Assembly (NCBI GenBank): GCA_001661515.1
Contig: LUVW01000043.1
Span: 1 to 64,000 of the forward strand
Direction: 5' to 3'
DNA length: 64,000 nucleotides
Source: Capniomyces stellatus
Taxonomy: Eukaryota; Kickxellomycota; Harpellomycetes; Harpellales; Legeriomycetaceae
The position numbers and the translations under genes were made by a program. The notes under the pieces are model-generated. The model ran no database searches and was not told where the DNA came from. It saw only the letters and a program-made list of their open reading frames with translations. Shown here piece after piece: positions 34,824 through 45,415 of this stretch (the first letter of the stretch is position 1; every line of letters starts with the position of its first letter).

Positions 34824-36473
34824 TCAAAGCTTGAGTGGTTTCAAGTGAATACCGCTATTTTTGTTAAAACTTGATGATATTATAAAGTGGTCGTATTTTT
34901 TGGACGGGTTTTGACTGTAGATTTCATAATTTCTTATTATAATCGCCATTATCATCTTCAGTATTGCAGCAGCATATTCTCTGGCTAAACACATTCTGGG
35001 ACCAGCACCCCAAACAAGATTTTCAAGAGACACATCTGCAAACTTGGTGTTTCGTTCAATGTGTCTTTTATAGTTAAACTCATTGGAATCCCTTCCAAAT
35101 ATTGATCTGTCTCGGCGTTGCGTAAATGAATTCATAGATACATAGCTTCCTTTGGGTAAGGATACCCCATTAGACAGCACCACATCTTTGACTGTGCACC
35201 TAGGAATGGCTCCTGTTGACCCTGACAATCTATTCGTCTCTTTAATTACAGCATCCAACACTACCATCTTGTCCAAATGGCTAAACTTGATGTTTTTTCC
35301 ATACTTTTTTACCAAGCATTTTTGCTCAAAAAGCACGTCTTTGTAGACATCTGGGCGCAACGCTATTTCCAACAAAAAGTTGTGCAGTCTGTTGGTGCAT
35401 ATCACAAGTCCGGCTTCCATGGATATTTGAATTACGTACGATATCAAATATGCATTGCTTAAATCAAATAAGCTCGGGTTTTCAGCCATAAATTGGACAA
35501 TATCTCGCGGTTTTGTGATCTGAGGGAAGAGTTTTCTCCTTCTAACCTCGATATCCAGATAGTAGGTGATATAGTTTGACCCTACAAGCCCATACTGGTA
35601 AAGCGACCTATTAAATGTATCGCCTACATACAATCCATGCGAGTTGTTGACAGACTTTTTAAGCGCTTCTCTCAACCTATTGTCTCTTATCGAGTCAATT
35701 CCAAAATACCTTATCGATAGCGCCACTGTCATTATTTCCTTAAAAAAGTCGTAAACTTTGTACAGCTCCACACCACCAACAGAGTCCTCCTTCCCGTTTG
35801 AATAAAAAGCCATTTCGATCTGCCTCTCTAGTAAATATTGGCATGACTCTATCGACTCGGCCAAATCCACTGTCGATGTGTAATATGCTATCAACCGCGC
35901 ATACTGCGAGTATTTTCCTATCACACCAACTAAAACTGAGTGAATAAGCGTGCTATGTTCTTTGTGTGATAATGCCTGGTTAAACACCGAGTCTGGAAAC
36001 GATATGTACTCTGTCACAAATGCACCGCCAATAACCACTCTATTGTCATTTTGGGAGTCATGGTATATGGTTCTGTTGAGTATCTGTATATCCCTATCGT
36101 CCTTTGACTTCTCAACGACCTCTTCATTGCTCAATTGGTATGTTTTTACTTTTTTTAATCCGTACGGCACAGCTATCTCTTTAATATATTCTCTTATTCC
36201 TGCTGTTAGTGTTTTGAAGAATGCATACCCAAGAATCGCTACCTTGAGTAGCACCAATGGTGTTCTATATGCTGCTACATACTCTTCTAAGCCCACAAAG
36301 CTGCCGTAAAAGTCGTAGTTCATTAGCAGCGCAATAATAAAGCACAGTATAAACTTGTTGTACTTGTATAAAGTCAACACCCCGATTATCGCAAACTTTG
36401 TAACCTTCAGTGAATGGATTGCCCGTATTGCCGACCTACATAAAATAAGCGCGTATCTTAAAATCAAATGCAT
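34824..36473 (-). CDS. Divergent cytochrome P450
   Basis: A single 549-codon exon from an ATG at 36473. The N-terminus has two hydrophobic membrane segments (about residues 25-50 and 65-90). The C-terminal half holds the P450 signature: an I-helix region, the K-helix E-x-x-R as Glu-Thr-Asn-Arg at about residue 412, and a PERF-like Phe-Asn-Tyr-Lys-Arg segment. The haem-binding loop is Trp-Gly-Ala-Gly-Pro-Arg-Met-Cys-Leu-Ala-Arg, with the axial Cys at about residue 495. The loop has Trp in place of the usual Phe and Leu-Ala-Arg in place of x-Gly-Arg, so it is a divergent member, but the catalytic Cys, Glu and Arg are intact. It would act at the ER as a monooxygenase. The substrate cannot be guessed. 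There is no biosynthetic gene cluster nearby. Confidence 0.88.
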   Translation of the reverse strand: MHLILRYALILCRSAIRAIHSLKVTKFAIIGVLTLYKYNKFILCFIIALLMNYDFYGSFVGLEEYVAAYRTPLVLLKVAILGYAFFKTLTAGIREYIKEIAVPYGLKKVKTYQLSNEEVVEKSKDDRDIQILNRTIYHDSQNDNRVVIGGAFVTEYISFPDSVFNQALSHKEHSTLIHSVLVGVIGKYSQYARLIAYYTSTVDLAESIESCQYLLERQIEMAFYSNGKEDSVGGVELYKVYDFFKEIMTVALSIRYFGIDSIRDNRLREALKKSVNNSHGLYVGDTFNRSLYQYGLVGSNYITYYLDIEVRRRKLFPQITKPRDIVQFMAENPSLFDLSNAYLISYVIQISMEAGLVICTNRLHNFLLEIALRPDVYKDVLFEQKCLVKKYGKNIKFSHLDKMVVLDAVIKETNRLSGSTGAIPRCTVKDVVLSNGVSLPKGSYVSMNSFTQRRDRSIFGRDSNEFNYKRHIERNTKFADVSLENLVWGAGPRMCLAREYAAAILKMIMAIIIRNYEIYSQNPSKKYDHFIISSSFNKNSGIHLKPLKL

Positions 36474-38086
36474 TGCTGATGTTATCTATCTTTTCGAGTA
36501 ACTACACGGCTTTAATTGGTGTCAACAGTCACTGAAACAAGACTGCTCTGGATATTAATATACTTGAGCTGGACAGATACAGAAATAAAGGGTATATAGA
36601 CGTAGTCCTTGAGGCTTATATTACAAAACGCTGACAAACTGGCCAAATTCAGTTAGTGCGAGGTTCCGTTTGCTTGTTTTTTTTTGCTAGGTTATTGCTA
36701 TTCTTGGCTGATATCTTGGGAAATAGCTGGGTTTGTATGTTAGTGGACTGTGGAAACCGAAATATAAACCTTTGTTTGTTTTTAAAATAAAAAAATGTAT
36801 TGAAATTAAATGTAATAAGAAGAGCAATAATGAACTTGTGCTGTTTTTATCAAGTTAAATGCGATTGATTAGCGAAATTAATCTTAAATTTTTTTTTTAC
36901 TAGCTTTTTATTTCGTTTCATATAGCTAGCGATTTTTTTACAAACCTTGCTATTTTCTTGACTTATTAGTAAAGTTGTCAATTTGGTTATTTCGAGTTAA
37001 TTACTACATGCTTTTATTAGCAAAGAAACAATTTTCAGTCAACACTTGGAATTACCCTCATTGTAAAACTAAAACTAGGTTAGTGAACTCTGTTACTCTG
37101 TTGAACAGCAATGATGTTACTGGGAATAGTCTGAATAATTCAAAGGATACTTGTCATTGGACTGAGCTTTGGTTATTGCTATTTCTAAAACCTTTTTAAG
37201 CCATTCTACAGGACTGAACTTAATTTTTGGTGTAGAAAGGAGTCGATATTACGATCTTCATCTAGAATTATAATTCTGATAATGCCGATAGTCAACTTCA
37301 GGAAGACCTCGCCACTTTGGCTATTTTCCCTTGCAACCACCAATTTCACTATGTAGAATAAATAATTGACCAAGTTTTTAATAATTAATGTTTTAAATCC
37401 AACTTTTTTTATTCAAGGGAATGAATTAATATTTTTTATCAACAATCAGAACAAATGAAATATGCCTACAAAACTAAAATATTGTTTGAAAGTTACAAAT
37501 CGCCAGCTAATATATTGATCTAAGGTTTTCAATTGATGCTAAATATTCAAACTACTTTTGTAAATTATTGATCAAAAAGGAAAAAAATGTAGGAAATCAC
37601 GAATAAAATAGCTCAACTCGAACTATTTAGGTGTAATGTAGTTGCCAATTAGCTATTAAACTTTGTTAAATCAACAATAAAATCAAAAAAATAGCTCCTT
37701 TCTACAACTGACTTGATTAATAGCGGTGAACTGTACACTCTTTTTTTAGGCGTAATGTTTTGAATCCCCTTTATAACCGCAGCAATTTACCCGGGTTGCA
37801 TTCAATTAATCTAAATCGAGATCACAGATATTGAATATTTACCTAACCATATATGACTAAATCACCTAAACGAACAGAATCAATTGAGTTGATATGCATA
37901 GCACAGTTTTACTCGTGCGCCAACAACGCTTTGCTGTCTCAAATGACTCACCAAACAGAAGCTACTAATATATCTATTCCTTGCATAAAACCAACTGTAG
38001 CCACATATACAAAAATCGTAACTATATTTCAATTTTATTTTGGCGACGTAATTGATTTGTAAGTATGGATTCTTAAAATTTTATCT
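36474..38086. other. 1.6-kb intergenic region
   Basis: P450 promoter side at the left. The rest is very AT-rich with no supported gene up to the tRNA pair. Confidence 0.45.
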
Positions 38087-38158
38087 TCTCGGATAGTATA
38101 GTGGTGAGTATCCCAGTCTGTCACATTGGAGACCCGGGTTCAATTCCCGGTCCGAGAG
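38087..38158 (+). tRNA. tRNA-Asp (GTC)
   Basis: Acceptor stem TCTCGGA/TCCGAGA, anticodon stem CCAGT/ATTGG with loop CTGTCAC (anticodon GTC at 38120-38122), and T-arm around GGTTCAATTCC. No intron. There is no T-run directly after it; the next tRNA begins 9 bases downstream. Confidence 0.95.
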
Positions 38159-38167
38159 ATCAACTTA

Positions 38168-38239
38168 TCCGATATAGTCCAACGGCTAGGATTCCTCGCT
38201 TTCACCGAGGCGGTCGGGGTTCGACTCCCCGTATCGGAG
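38168..38239 (+). tRNA. tRNA-Glu (TTC)
   Basis: Acceptor stem TCCGATA/TATCGGA, anticodon stem CCTCG/CGAGG with loop CTTTCAC (anticodon TTC at 38201-38203), T-arm GGGGTTCGACTCCCC. No intron. Only 9 bases follow tRNA-Asp before it begins. Confidence 0.95.
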
Positions 38240-38243
38240 TAAC

Positions 38244-38251
38244 TTTTTTTT
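38244..38251 (+). terminator. Pol III terminator after the Asp-Glu tRNA pair
   Basis: A T8 run starts 4 bases after tRNA-Glu. No run of four or more T lies between the two tRNAs, so this is the first terminator for both. Confidence 0.75.
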
Positions 38252-38373
38252 GGTTGGTGGGTTGATCATACTTCTTTTTATTATTGAAACGTTATTTTAT
38301 TGTAGTTAAGTTACTAATCTTTACTTTAGAAAAAAAACAAAATGATGAATTTAAGCTGCAAAGTTGTAATGGT

Positions 38374-39750
38374 TTAATTTGGTTGCTTTCTTAATTCTTC
38401 AGGGCAATCGGGTTGGTTATACCAAGCAGCAGACTGAAACTCGTTGATTTTGTCCAAGGTATCAAATATACGCTTTATAGTAGGATAATCATCCAAGTTG
38501 ACTTGGTATCTATTTTCAAGAATTAGTAGTAAGAAAAAAAGAAAATAGCGAACAACAGGCGATACTATCCGTTAACAGATACGATATACCTTATAAAGAA
38601 TAAAAAAGGATAAAGTCTTGGATAGATAGTTTGGGAATGTAATGGAAAGAATTGGGGAATTACCTTAATGCAGAATGGCAGGCGGGATACAAATATATAT
38701 CAGCCATAGTGACTTCGTTCCCAACACAATAAGTGCCAGATGATTGCACCAATATGTGTTCAAGGCCTAGTTTTGTAGAATGAGATATTGGAATTTAAGT
38801 TTAGTTTACTAAACAGACGACCGTCCTTTGGGAGTAAAGGGAAAATGTTTGTAAATGAATATAACAAAATGACTAGTAAACAGTGGTGGTTAATAATATG
38901 AAGGGGGGGGGATAGAAAACATGGGGGTAGTATAACTCACCTTTAAATCCTTTGTTGATGACAAAGTTGGCTCTGGGTGCACGATCTTCCAAAGGGTATT
39001 GTGCTAGAACAGACGAGTTCTGAAGGGGTTGGATTCCACATGCGATCATACAAACAATTGACCTGACCTATAATTGTCAAGATGTAATCACATATTTAGT
39101 TAGGCGATTAGTTTGTGTTATGAAGGTGAATAAAAATGGTTTGGTAGATAGAGATATGATTGGAATGCATATTAGAGATATACTTGCTTTAGCTTTGAGA
39201 GCAGGACATGTTGGCAAAAGCGGATTGTTTGATCGGGTTTCATCCAAGTAGTGGATGATGGAAATAGACTCGCCAATTCCAACACCATCAATGTACAGAT
39301 AAGGCACATATCCGGTGGGGTTTTTATTGACGTAGTCGCTGGACACCTAATAAGTTTGTTGAGTATAGGATGGCGGGATTAAAATAAAAGTGCAATATGA
39401 TGTGGTTTGAACACTTTGAAATATTAGAAATATGAGATTAAACCATATGAGCTTTTTTGCTTAGTTTCTTGTTTTGTTTTATTATTGAAATTCAGTTTTT
39501 AGTTTTTAGTTCTTTTTGAACACAGTTGTGAATAATAAATATTAGATAGCGTGGTGAAGTTGGTATGAAAAGAAAATAAAGGCTGCAATGAAATAGAAAG
39601 GAAGTTGTGTTTACTTACGTTTTCCTTTTTGAGCAAGTTGACATACTCAGAGTTGTACTCGATGCCTTTTAGGTTAAGAGCAATTCTGACCCATGCAGAG
39701 CAGGTGGATCTGAAATAGTTATAGAGAGTGGGTTTTTCTGAGCTTATCAT
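38374..39750 (-). CDS. Maleylacetoacetate isomerase / zeta-class glutathione S-transferase
   Basis: Five exons, 39750..39619, 39346..39188, 39067..38941, 38766..38664 and 38509..38374, give 218 residues, the family's normal length. The zeta-class catalytic Ser-Ser-Cys motif appears as Ser-Thr-Cys-Ser-Ala-Trp-Val (residues 15-21). Other blocks are Asn-Pro-x-Gly-Tyr-Val-Pro-x-Leu, the Gly-Ile-Gln-Pro-Leu-Gln-Asn segment, Val-Gly-Asn-Glu-Val-Thr-Met-Ala-Asp and the terminal Gln-Pro-Asp-x-Pro. The enzyme isomerises maleylacetoacetate to fumarylacetoacetate in tyrosine/phenylalanine catabolism, using glutathione. Intron 2 (39187..39068) must use a GC donor (AAA|GCAAGT) to keep the frame and the Val-Arg-x-Ile block. 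The other introns use GTAAGT, GTGAGT and GTAATT. A G9 run sits in intron 3 (38903-38911). Confidence 0.93.
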
Positions 39751-40494
39751 AGCAGTACTTGACGAATGGATGGAGTTAATCAAAAGGTAGAACTTATTAA
39801 TACTAGATATACTTGGAATTTGGAATTCAGAGTTGAATATTAAATATAAACTGTGGGAAGGTGGGTTGTGGAGCGGAAAGAGAGGTTGTGTTTGTTTTAT
39901 AGTAGGCTTTTTTAAAAAAAAAAAAAATAAAGAAAAACAAGCGAGTTTAATAAAATAAAAAGTAGAGAAACAAAGTAGAGAAACAAAGCAAAGAAAACAA
40001 ATTGAGAAACAAAATAGAGACATAGCAAAAAAAAAAAGAGCGAAAACGAAAGGATTGTTAATTTAAAAATGGACTCACAAAAAAGGCAAAAGTGTTGGTA
40101 ATTTCCGGATTGAGAACAAAAACAATGGTGAAATAACGATGAAGAGTTATGGGGGGGAGGATGTGGGCAAATAACAATAAATAAAACGATGGACGAGAGA
40201 GAGAGAGCAGGAGAAAGAAGGGGAAGTAATAGGATCATGAAAAATGGGTAATATACGAGTAATAAAATGTGGTAGTTTTGTGATTAGGTTTACCAAAAGT
40301 CGAGTTTTAGGTGCTAGAAGGAGTTTGTGCAAGCTTTATTTTTGTTATTGTTAAAATTTACCACGCCCAAGTAATAACGAGACTTTTTTTAAAAAAGAAA
40401 AGGCAGGAAAGGAGACAAATAAGAAACAAAAATAAAATAAAAGAAAGCTTGTGAAAAGTGTAAAAGTAAAAAAAAGAATGACAAGAAGGAGAAT
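39751..40494. other. Intergenic region between MAAI and PDCD5
   Basis: Promoter of the isomerase gene and 3' flank of PDCD5, both on the minus strand. Purine-rich on the plus strand with a G7 run (40151-40157). Open frames here are Leu/Phe-rich composition artefacts. Confidence 0.5.
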
Positions 40495-41411
40495 TTACAA
40501 GTCGTAATCGTCCTCGTCATCGCTGAATTCAGATTTTCTACGGTTAAACTAAAAGTAGGGACGAAAGCAAAAAAAAAAAACAGAGAAAGAAAGATAAGGA
40601 AACAAATTTCGAATTAAATGGAAAAAGTGCAAATGTTAGAGAAAGAGTATAGGAGATAATAGAAGAAAGTGGGCCTTACGACGACTTTAGTTTGTTGAGA
40701 CTCCGAGTCAGAGATTTTTTCCAGTAACAGTTTGAGGTCAGGTTCATCGACCTTGTTTACGATTTGACCAAGGCGAGCCATTTTAAGAATGAGGTCGCCG
40801 ATTTGACGAGATTTTTCAGGTTTGACAAGAGCAATGCGACCAAGTCGTTCTTTAGCCTCAGGAGTCAAGACTCTTGACAACTAGAAAATCAAGATGAGAT
40901 TAACGACAAGAAATTAGGAATTGAACATTAAAATATATTTACAAGTTTTCAAAGTCACACTTGCCATTTCCTGTCGTACATCCTCTTGTCTATAAATATT
41001 AGAGGGGGGGGGATGAGAGAAAGATAATCAGTATTAGAATTGAAATAATATACTGAATCGGTTTGTTATAAACCCAACAAAACTGTAGAGCTTAAATTTA
41101 TTTTACTTTATCAATCAACAAAAAGTAAATAGATAAATAAATGCATTACTGTTGATTCTTTTCATTTTGAGCTTGTCCTCCTCCACTTCCACCGCCATTT
41201 CTCTACTCGAAACAGAAATATAACAACGCATGAATATAAACTAGAAAACCCAAATTGGAAAACAAAACAAAAAATAATTGAAATCAAAAACCAAAACAAG
41301 AGCACTGGAATATTGTTATTTTGTTTATTGTTATTGATGATATTGCTATATTACAGCTTGTAACTCTGCCAATCTCTGTGCTCGTATAGCTTCTAATTCA
41401 GAACCGTCCAT
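40495..41411 (-). CDS. PDCD5: PDCD5 family DNA-binding/chaperone-linked protein
   Basis: Five exons, 41411..41355, 41202..41150, 40989..40965, 40880..40680 and 40548..40495, encode 129 residues (human 125). It starts Met-Asp-Gly-Ser-Glu-Leu-Glu-Ala-Ile-Arg and continues with a Gly/Gln-rich linker. Then comes the conserved three-helix core with Leu-x-x-Ile-Ala-Leu-Val-Lys-Pro-Glu-Lys and Leu-x-x-Met-Ala-Arg-x-Gly-Gln-Ile. The last exon carries the family ending Phe-Asn-Arg-Arg-Lys plus an acidic Asp/Glu/Tyr tail. PDCD5 proteins are small nuclear/cytosolic factors linked to apoptosis in animals and to the CCT chaperonin. The 25-base exon 3 is followed by a GC donor (ATG|GCAAGT) at 40964..40959. 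Other donors are GTAATA, GTAATG and GTAAGG. Intron 2 has a G9 run (41004-41012). Confidence 0.93.
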
Positions 41412-42327
41412 TTTATTGTTTCTGTTTGTTGTAGTTTGGAGTCTAGTACAGTTTTATACCTTTAAAATCTAGAATAGATGAACAATAGAATTAAATGAGC
41501 AACAGGAATAAGAAGCAATAAAATCAAAAAAAAAGAAAAAAAAGAAAGAATTTTTGATTATTGAATTTTTTTATTACCAATTGTTTATTATACTTTTATT
41601 TTTGTTTGTGTGGTTTATTGGCAGCGGAATCAACACAACAAAACGTACATTATTAAACTATGCTATAAAAATACTATGAAACACCGTGCTATTTTGATAT
41701 GTTAATTGACTCCATTAGCCAACACCCCATCGATTAATTAGATCGTCCGTACCCGCCTTTGTGAGATTATAGTGGGCAAATTTGGTTTTCTTTTTGGTCC
41801 TTTTAGCTTATTTTTATATTGGCTAATGTAGGGCTCCATTTTATCTGCATGTATTGTTGTCCATCTGCTAGAGAGAGAGAGAGTATTACTAATTGACAAT
41901 CCTCTGACACCATCAAGAAAATAAAAGTTCAATTGATCTGTTGAATTCGAAAAGTAGGAAAAAGGATAAATAATGGGATAAAAGGCAGAAATCGAGTTAT
42001 TTGCAAGTCAAGTTTTATTTAGAAGGAAAGTGAACAAACGGGATTATATGAGGGGAAAAGGTCAGGGTATCAGATATAAAAAAGAGAAAACGAACAGAAT
42101 TCAGTGGAAATTAATTTACATAGTCACGTCTAAATACACAATTTTACCAAGGGTCCTTTTACTCTAAATACTTTCCGCACAAGACATCACTTCTTGGACA
42201 CTATCAAGTCAAGTAAAATAAAGTGTCCAAGAAATGATGGTTTGTAGGCAAGCAGTGAAAGGCTAAAGATGAGAAGTAAGGATGAAAAGTGGGGAAGGGA
42301 AGAAGTGGAGAGCTTTGGCGTAAAGAG
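41412..42327. other. Intergenic region upstream of PDCD5
   Basis: AT-rich promoter of PDCD5 and 3' flank of the orphan gene at 42328. It contains one copy of a dispersed 36-bp sequence (41610-41645). No gene is supported. Confidence 0.5.
41610..41645. repeat. Dispersed 36-bp sequence, copy 1
   Basis: Matches 62969-63004 at 31 of 36 positions in the same orientation (GTGGTTTATTGGCA...GAATCAAC...CAAAAC), with weaker likeness in the flanks. It lies about 200 bases upstream of the PDCD5 start. Confidence 0.6.
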
Positions 42328-43824
42328 TTAACACCTGAGCTTTTTGCTGCTCGGGCCGTCAAGACTTGAGAGCCCTGCAGTGGTGTTGCGGGACAGATTT
42401 GGGCACAGATACTCGGAAATGTCGTCGTCGTCAAAGGTGATTAGATCATTGTCATCTAAATCACTGGAGGCGAAATCAGCGAATTTCCGTTTAGAGGTAT
42501 CGGAGCCACCAGAAATGGTTGAATGATGCTCGCAGGGGTTTGGAGCAGGAATAGATAATAAGGACTCGCGCTCTAAAGGACCGGGGTTGGATCTAGAGAC
42601 AAAACCAAAGTCGGCCTGAACCAACGCATTGCCTGAATCCAAACAGCTAGCCTGGCTAGAGTCGTCTGAAATTGAAGCGAGTTCATTGGTTACCTGATCA
42701 AGCAGAGCCAGGATGGCGTGGGCGCTTGGGCTTGTTTTGACAGTAAACTGAAAGTCCCATTGGTCAGGAGTGTCTTTAAGTAGACAGTCGCCTGGGGATA
42801 CTACAGGCGAGTTTCGGTACTTTTCAATTGCCTTGTGGTACTCAAACAGCTTTTTGAGGTTTATGAAGCTGCACTCCTTGTCTGACTCGTGCAACATAAG
42901 TTCCAGGTTGGGAAACTCCAAAGATACCTGCACAGTTTCGTCCAATCCAAACTTGGAGCGCACAAACTCAATAAGCTGTTTGCCACTAGACCTAAAAAGC
43001 CTTGCCTGTTTTGGTCTGCTTAAACCCATTCCAACTTTGTCGCTGCCCAGAATAACCGCCCAGCTATCGTTAAACTTGCACCACGTTTGTGGCACCATTG
43101 ATTGTTTTTCTGACCAGCTGCCGGTTGAGCGAATGCCTCTTTGAACTTTTTTGTCTTTATTCCTGCCTTCTAGCAGAGCCAAGCCAAGATGGTTGGTTTC
43201 TACCAAAAGCGACGATACTATACTATTATTTATAGAATCTGTCGCTTTGAATCCATTGTTGCTCTTTTTGTCTTGTGGGGCTATGGTGTTTTTCATGTCG
43301 CTTTTTGACATCACAAACCCTTTTTTATTACCTGTAGAATTAAATATTTCAACATTCGAAAAGTTAAACCGCTCTTTCTCGCTAATAAAGCTATAATTGA
43401 ATTTGTGTTTAAATAATGTCTTATCGCCCTGTTCATTTTGCTTTGACTCCTCTTCTTCTGTCAACTTTCGCTCCTTTATCAAGCTACCATATATTGTACC
43501 GTCTACATCCACTTCATCCCCCAATTTGATATCTATCAGCGATAACAAATCAGAATCATCTGTCGTTGAATGCCTTACCTCGACAATATCCAAGCTATTT
43601 TCTTTATCACCGTTTACCATCATTACTTTCTCTGACTCCTTTAAGTTGGCTTCCAACCTCTTATTTTCTATTGCTTTTGCTTTTGCTTTTGACTCTCCAT
43701 AATTTGAAAAGCTAAAGCTATTAAATACCTTATCCTCAAACTCTGCAGACACACTGCCAATTGAGCTGTTGTCTATTATAGAGGAGACCGGTTCGTCTCT
43801 CATTTGAATTGTCGATAATGACAT
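42328..43824 (-). CDS. Unknown protein, probably nuclear, 498 residues
   Basis: A single exon from an ATG at 43824 to a stop at 42328. The first 240 residues are Ser/Asn/Lys/Glu-rich and disordered. The middle (about 240-400) has the only ordered composition: Trp-Cys-Lys-Phe-Asn-Asp-Ser-Trp-Ala-Val-Ile-Leu-Gly, a Phe-Val-Arg-Ser-Lys-Phe-Gly-Leu helix and Trp-Asp-Phe-Gln-Phe-Thr-Val. The C-terminus carries a basic Lys-Arg-Lys patch, an acidic Asp-Asp-Asp-Asp stretch and a closing Ser-Lys-Lys-Leu-Arg-Cys. The acidic and basic patches suggest a nuclear regulator, but I recognise no domain. Composition and length make it a credible gene. Confidence 0.7.
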   Translation of the reverse strand: MSLSTIQMRDEPVSSIIDNSSIGSVSAEFEDKVFNSFSFSNYGESKAKAKAIENKRLEANLKESEKVMMVNGDKENSLDIVEVRHSTTDDSDLLSLIDIKLGDEVDVDGTIYGSLIKERKLTEEEESKQNEQGDKTLFKHKFNYSFISEKERFNFSNVEIFNSTGNKKGFVMSKSDMKNTIAPQDKKSNNGFKATDSINNSIVSSLLVETNHLGLALLEGRNKDKKVQRGIRSTGSWSEKQSMVPQTWCKFNDSWAVILGSDKVGMGLSRPKQARLFRSSGKQLIEFVRSKFGLDETVQVSLEFPNLELMLHESDKECSFINLKKLFEYHKAIEKYRNSPVVSPGDCLLKDTPDQWDFQFTVKTSPSAHAILALLDQVTNELASISDDSSQASCLDSGNALVQADFGFVSRSNPGPLERESLLSIPAPNPCEHHSTISGGSDTSKRKFADFASSDLDDNDLITFDDDDISEYLCPNLSRNTTAGLSSLDGPSSKKLRC

Positions 43825-45415
43825 TATTGTTTCTTGCTTCTACTCTGTTCCTCTTTATTTTCTTTTTTTATTCTTCTATTTTACTTTCTTTTCTTTTTTA
43901 TTCTTCCTTTTGTGAAAAAAAAAGGAAAAACTGATGAAATGCGTCCTCTCAAGTTGTAGTTTAGCAATATTAATACTTATAATAGTTGCAACAGTGATAG
44001 TGATATTATAGAACAATCTAAAAGTGCTATTGAAGTTGTATAAAATTCCTTTTAATATGTGAAGAATAATATAATAAAAACTAGTTTATTTATTAGTAAA
44101 TGAATTGGATTTCTTTTATACTTTTTATTTAATTGTTTTTGTTTAATTAAAAGAGAAAGAGGAAAACAATCTTTTTCTACTTGCTCTTTAAACTGCCAAC
44201 ATTCAATTTTTTTCTTTAGATTTTTAACAATTTTTTTTTCACCTCTTGCTTTTTACTTGCGCTATTAAAAGCAAAAAAAAAAAATTCATTGAAGCTTTTT
44301 ATTGGATATTTAATAATAATAAATTTCGACAACTTAACTCAAACAACCAAATTATAAAAAAAAGGGGAGAGGCTGATATCCTGAATGCAAAATTATGGGA
44401 AGATAAAAAAAAAAAAAAACAAACGAAAAATAGTGCTTTTTTATTTTTTTATTCAACCATCCCACCCAACAAATGACTAAGCCGAGTGATATTGATATTG
44501 GTTGTGTTTAAATAAAAATCCGTAGTTCTAGTTGAATTACACTAATAAATAATATTACAAACATCACTAACTGAGCAAATGACAGTTTGACATTTCTGTT
44601 TTATTAAAAAATTTTGAATTTGTTTTTGATGTTGCCAGTCAGAATGTATTTCTGCATGATAATCAAGCATAAACTCAAGTGAGTCTTTCAATATAGTTTT
44701 AATACACCGTTTTGGCCAATGACCTTAAATAGTGTTTAACCTCCTGGCCATCATTACTTTAACTTGCTTTATTAAAACTAAACATGAGCCAATAGACACT
44801 CATTTTTATCTTGGTTTTCCACCAATGATTCCAACAATAAAAATATACAAGTCTGTAATTGGTGGGTAATCGATCTGCCAATACTTTTGCTACGAATATA
44901 AATGAAAAGTCATCTGATGGGCTATGTGGCAAAGCCATTCTAGAAACCGTGTGATACCTTTGGAATTTGCAATATCAAAGATTGAAGTAGTTAGTCGTAG
45001 TAGTCGTAGTAGTCGTAGTCTCTAGTTATAATATATTTGTTTACAATAAAGCTAGTCCACCAAATAATGAAGGTGAGCAGAAGGGCAAAGTGGGGGGGGG
45101 GGGGGGGGGGGGNNNNNNNNNNNNNNNNNNNNNNNNNNNNNNNNNNNNNNGGGGGGGGGTCAAACGGATCGAATTTACCGCTTCATTATTCGTAACCAAT
45201 ATGGATTTTGTGTAAAGAAACAAAATCAATAGACAGACACATTATATTTACAAGTGTTGTCATGGTTATTAGATGTGAAATAAATAGAAACAAACAAAAA
45301 AAAAAAAGTTGGAGTGAAGAAAAGAAAAAAAATATATATTGACAAAGTTAAAATATTGTGTCATGTATTATGACTGGGTGGAAAAATGGAGTAAGGATGT
45401 GGTGGTGGGCAATTT
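43825..45415. other. Intergenic region with an assembly gap
   Basis: AT-rich. It has a period-9 AGTCGTAGT microsatellite at about 44993-45020 and the poly-G/N gap at 45092-45159. No gene is supported. Confidence 0.5.
45092..45159. other. Assembly gap (38 N) inside a poly-G tract
   Basis: G21 (45092-45112), 38 N (45113-45150) and G9 (45151-45159). The true length and content between the G runs are unknown. Confidence 0.98.

Noticed and set aside
34824..36473. P450 as part of a secondary-metabolite cluster
   Set aside because: No synthase, transporter or regulator is adjacent; the neighbours are tRNAs, APS kinase and MAAI.
39499..40023. Longer N-terminus for the isomerase from an upstream start
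   Set aside because: The extension is Phe/Leu-rich AT-composition, while the ATG at 39750 gives the normal zeta-GST start. The end of that frame is intron.
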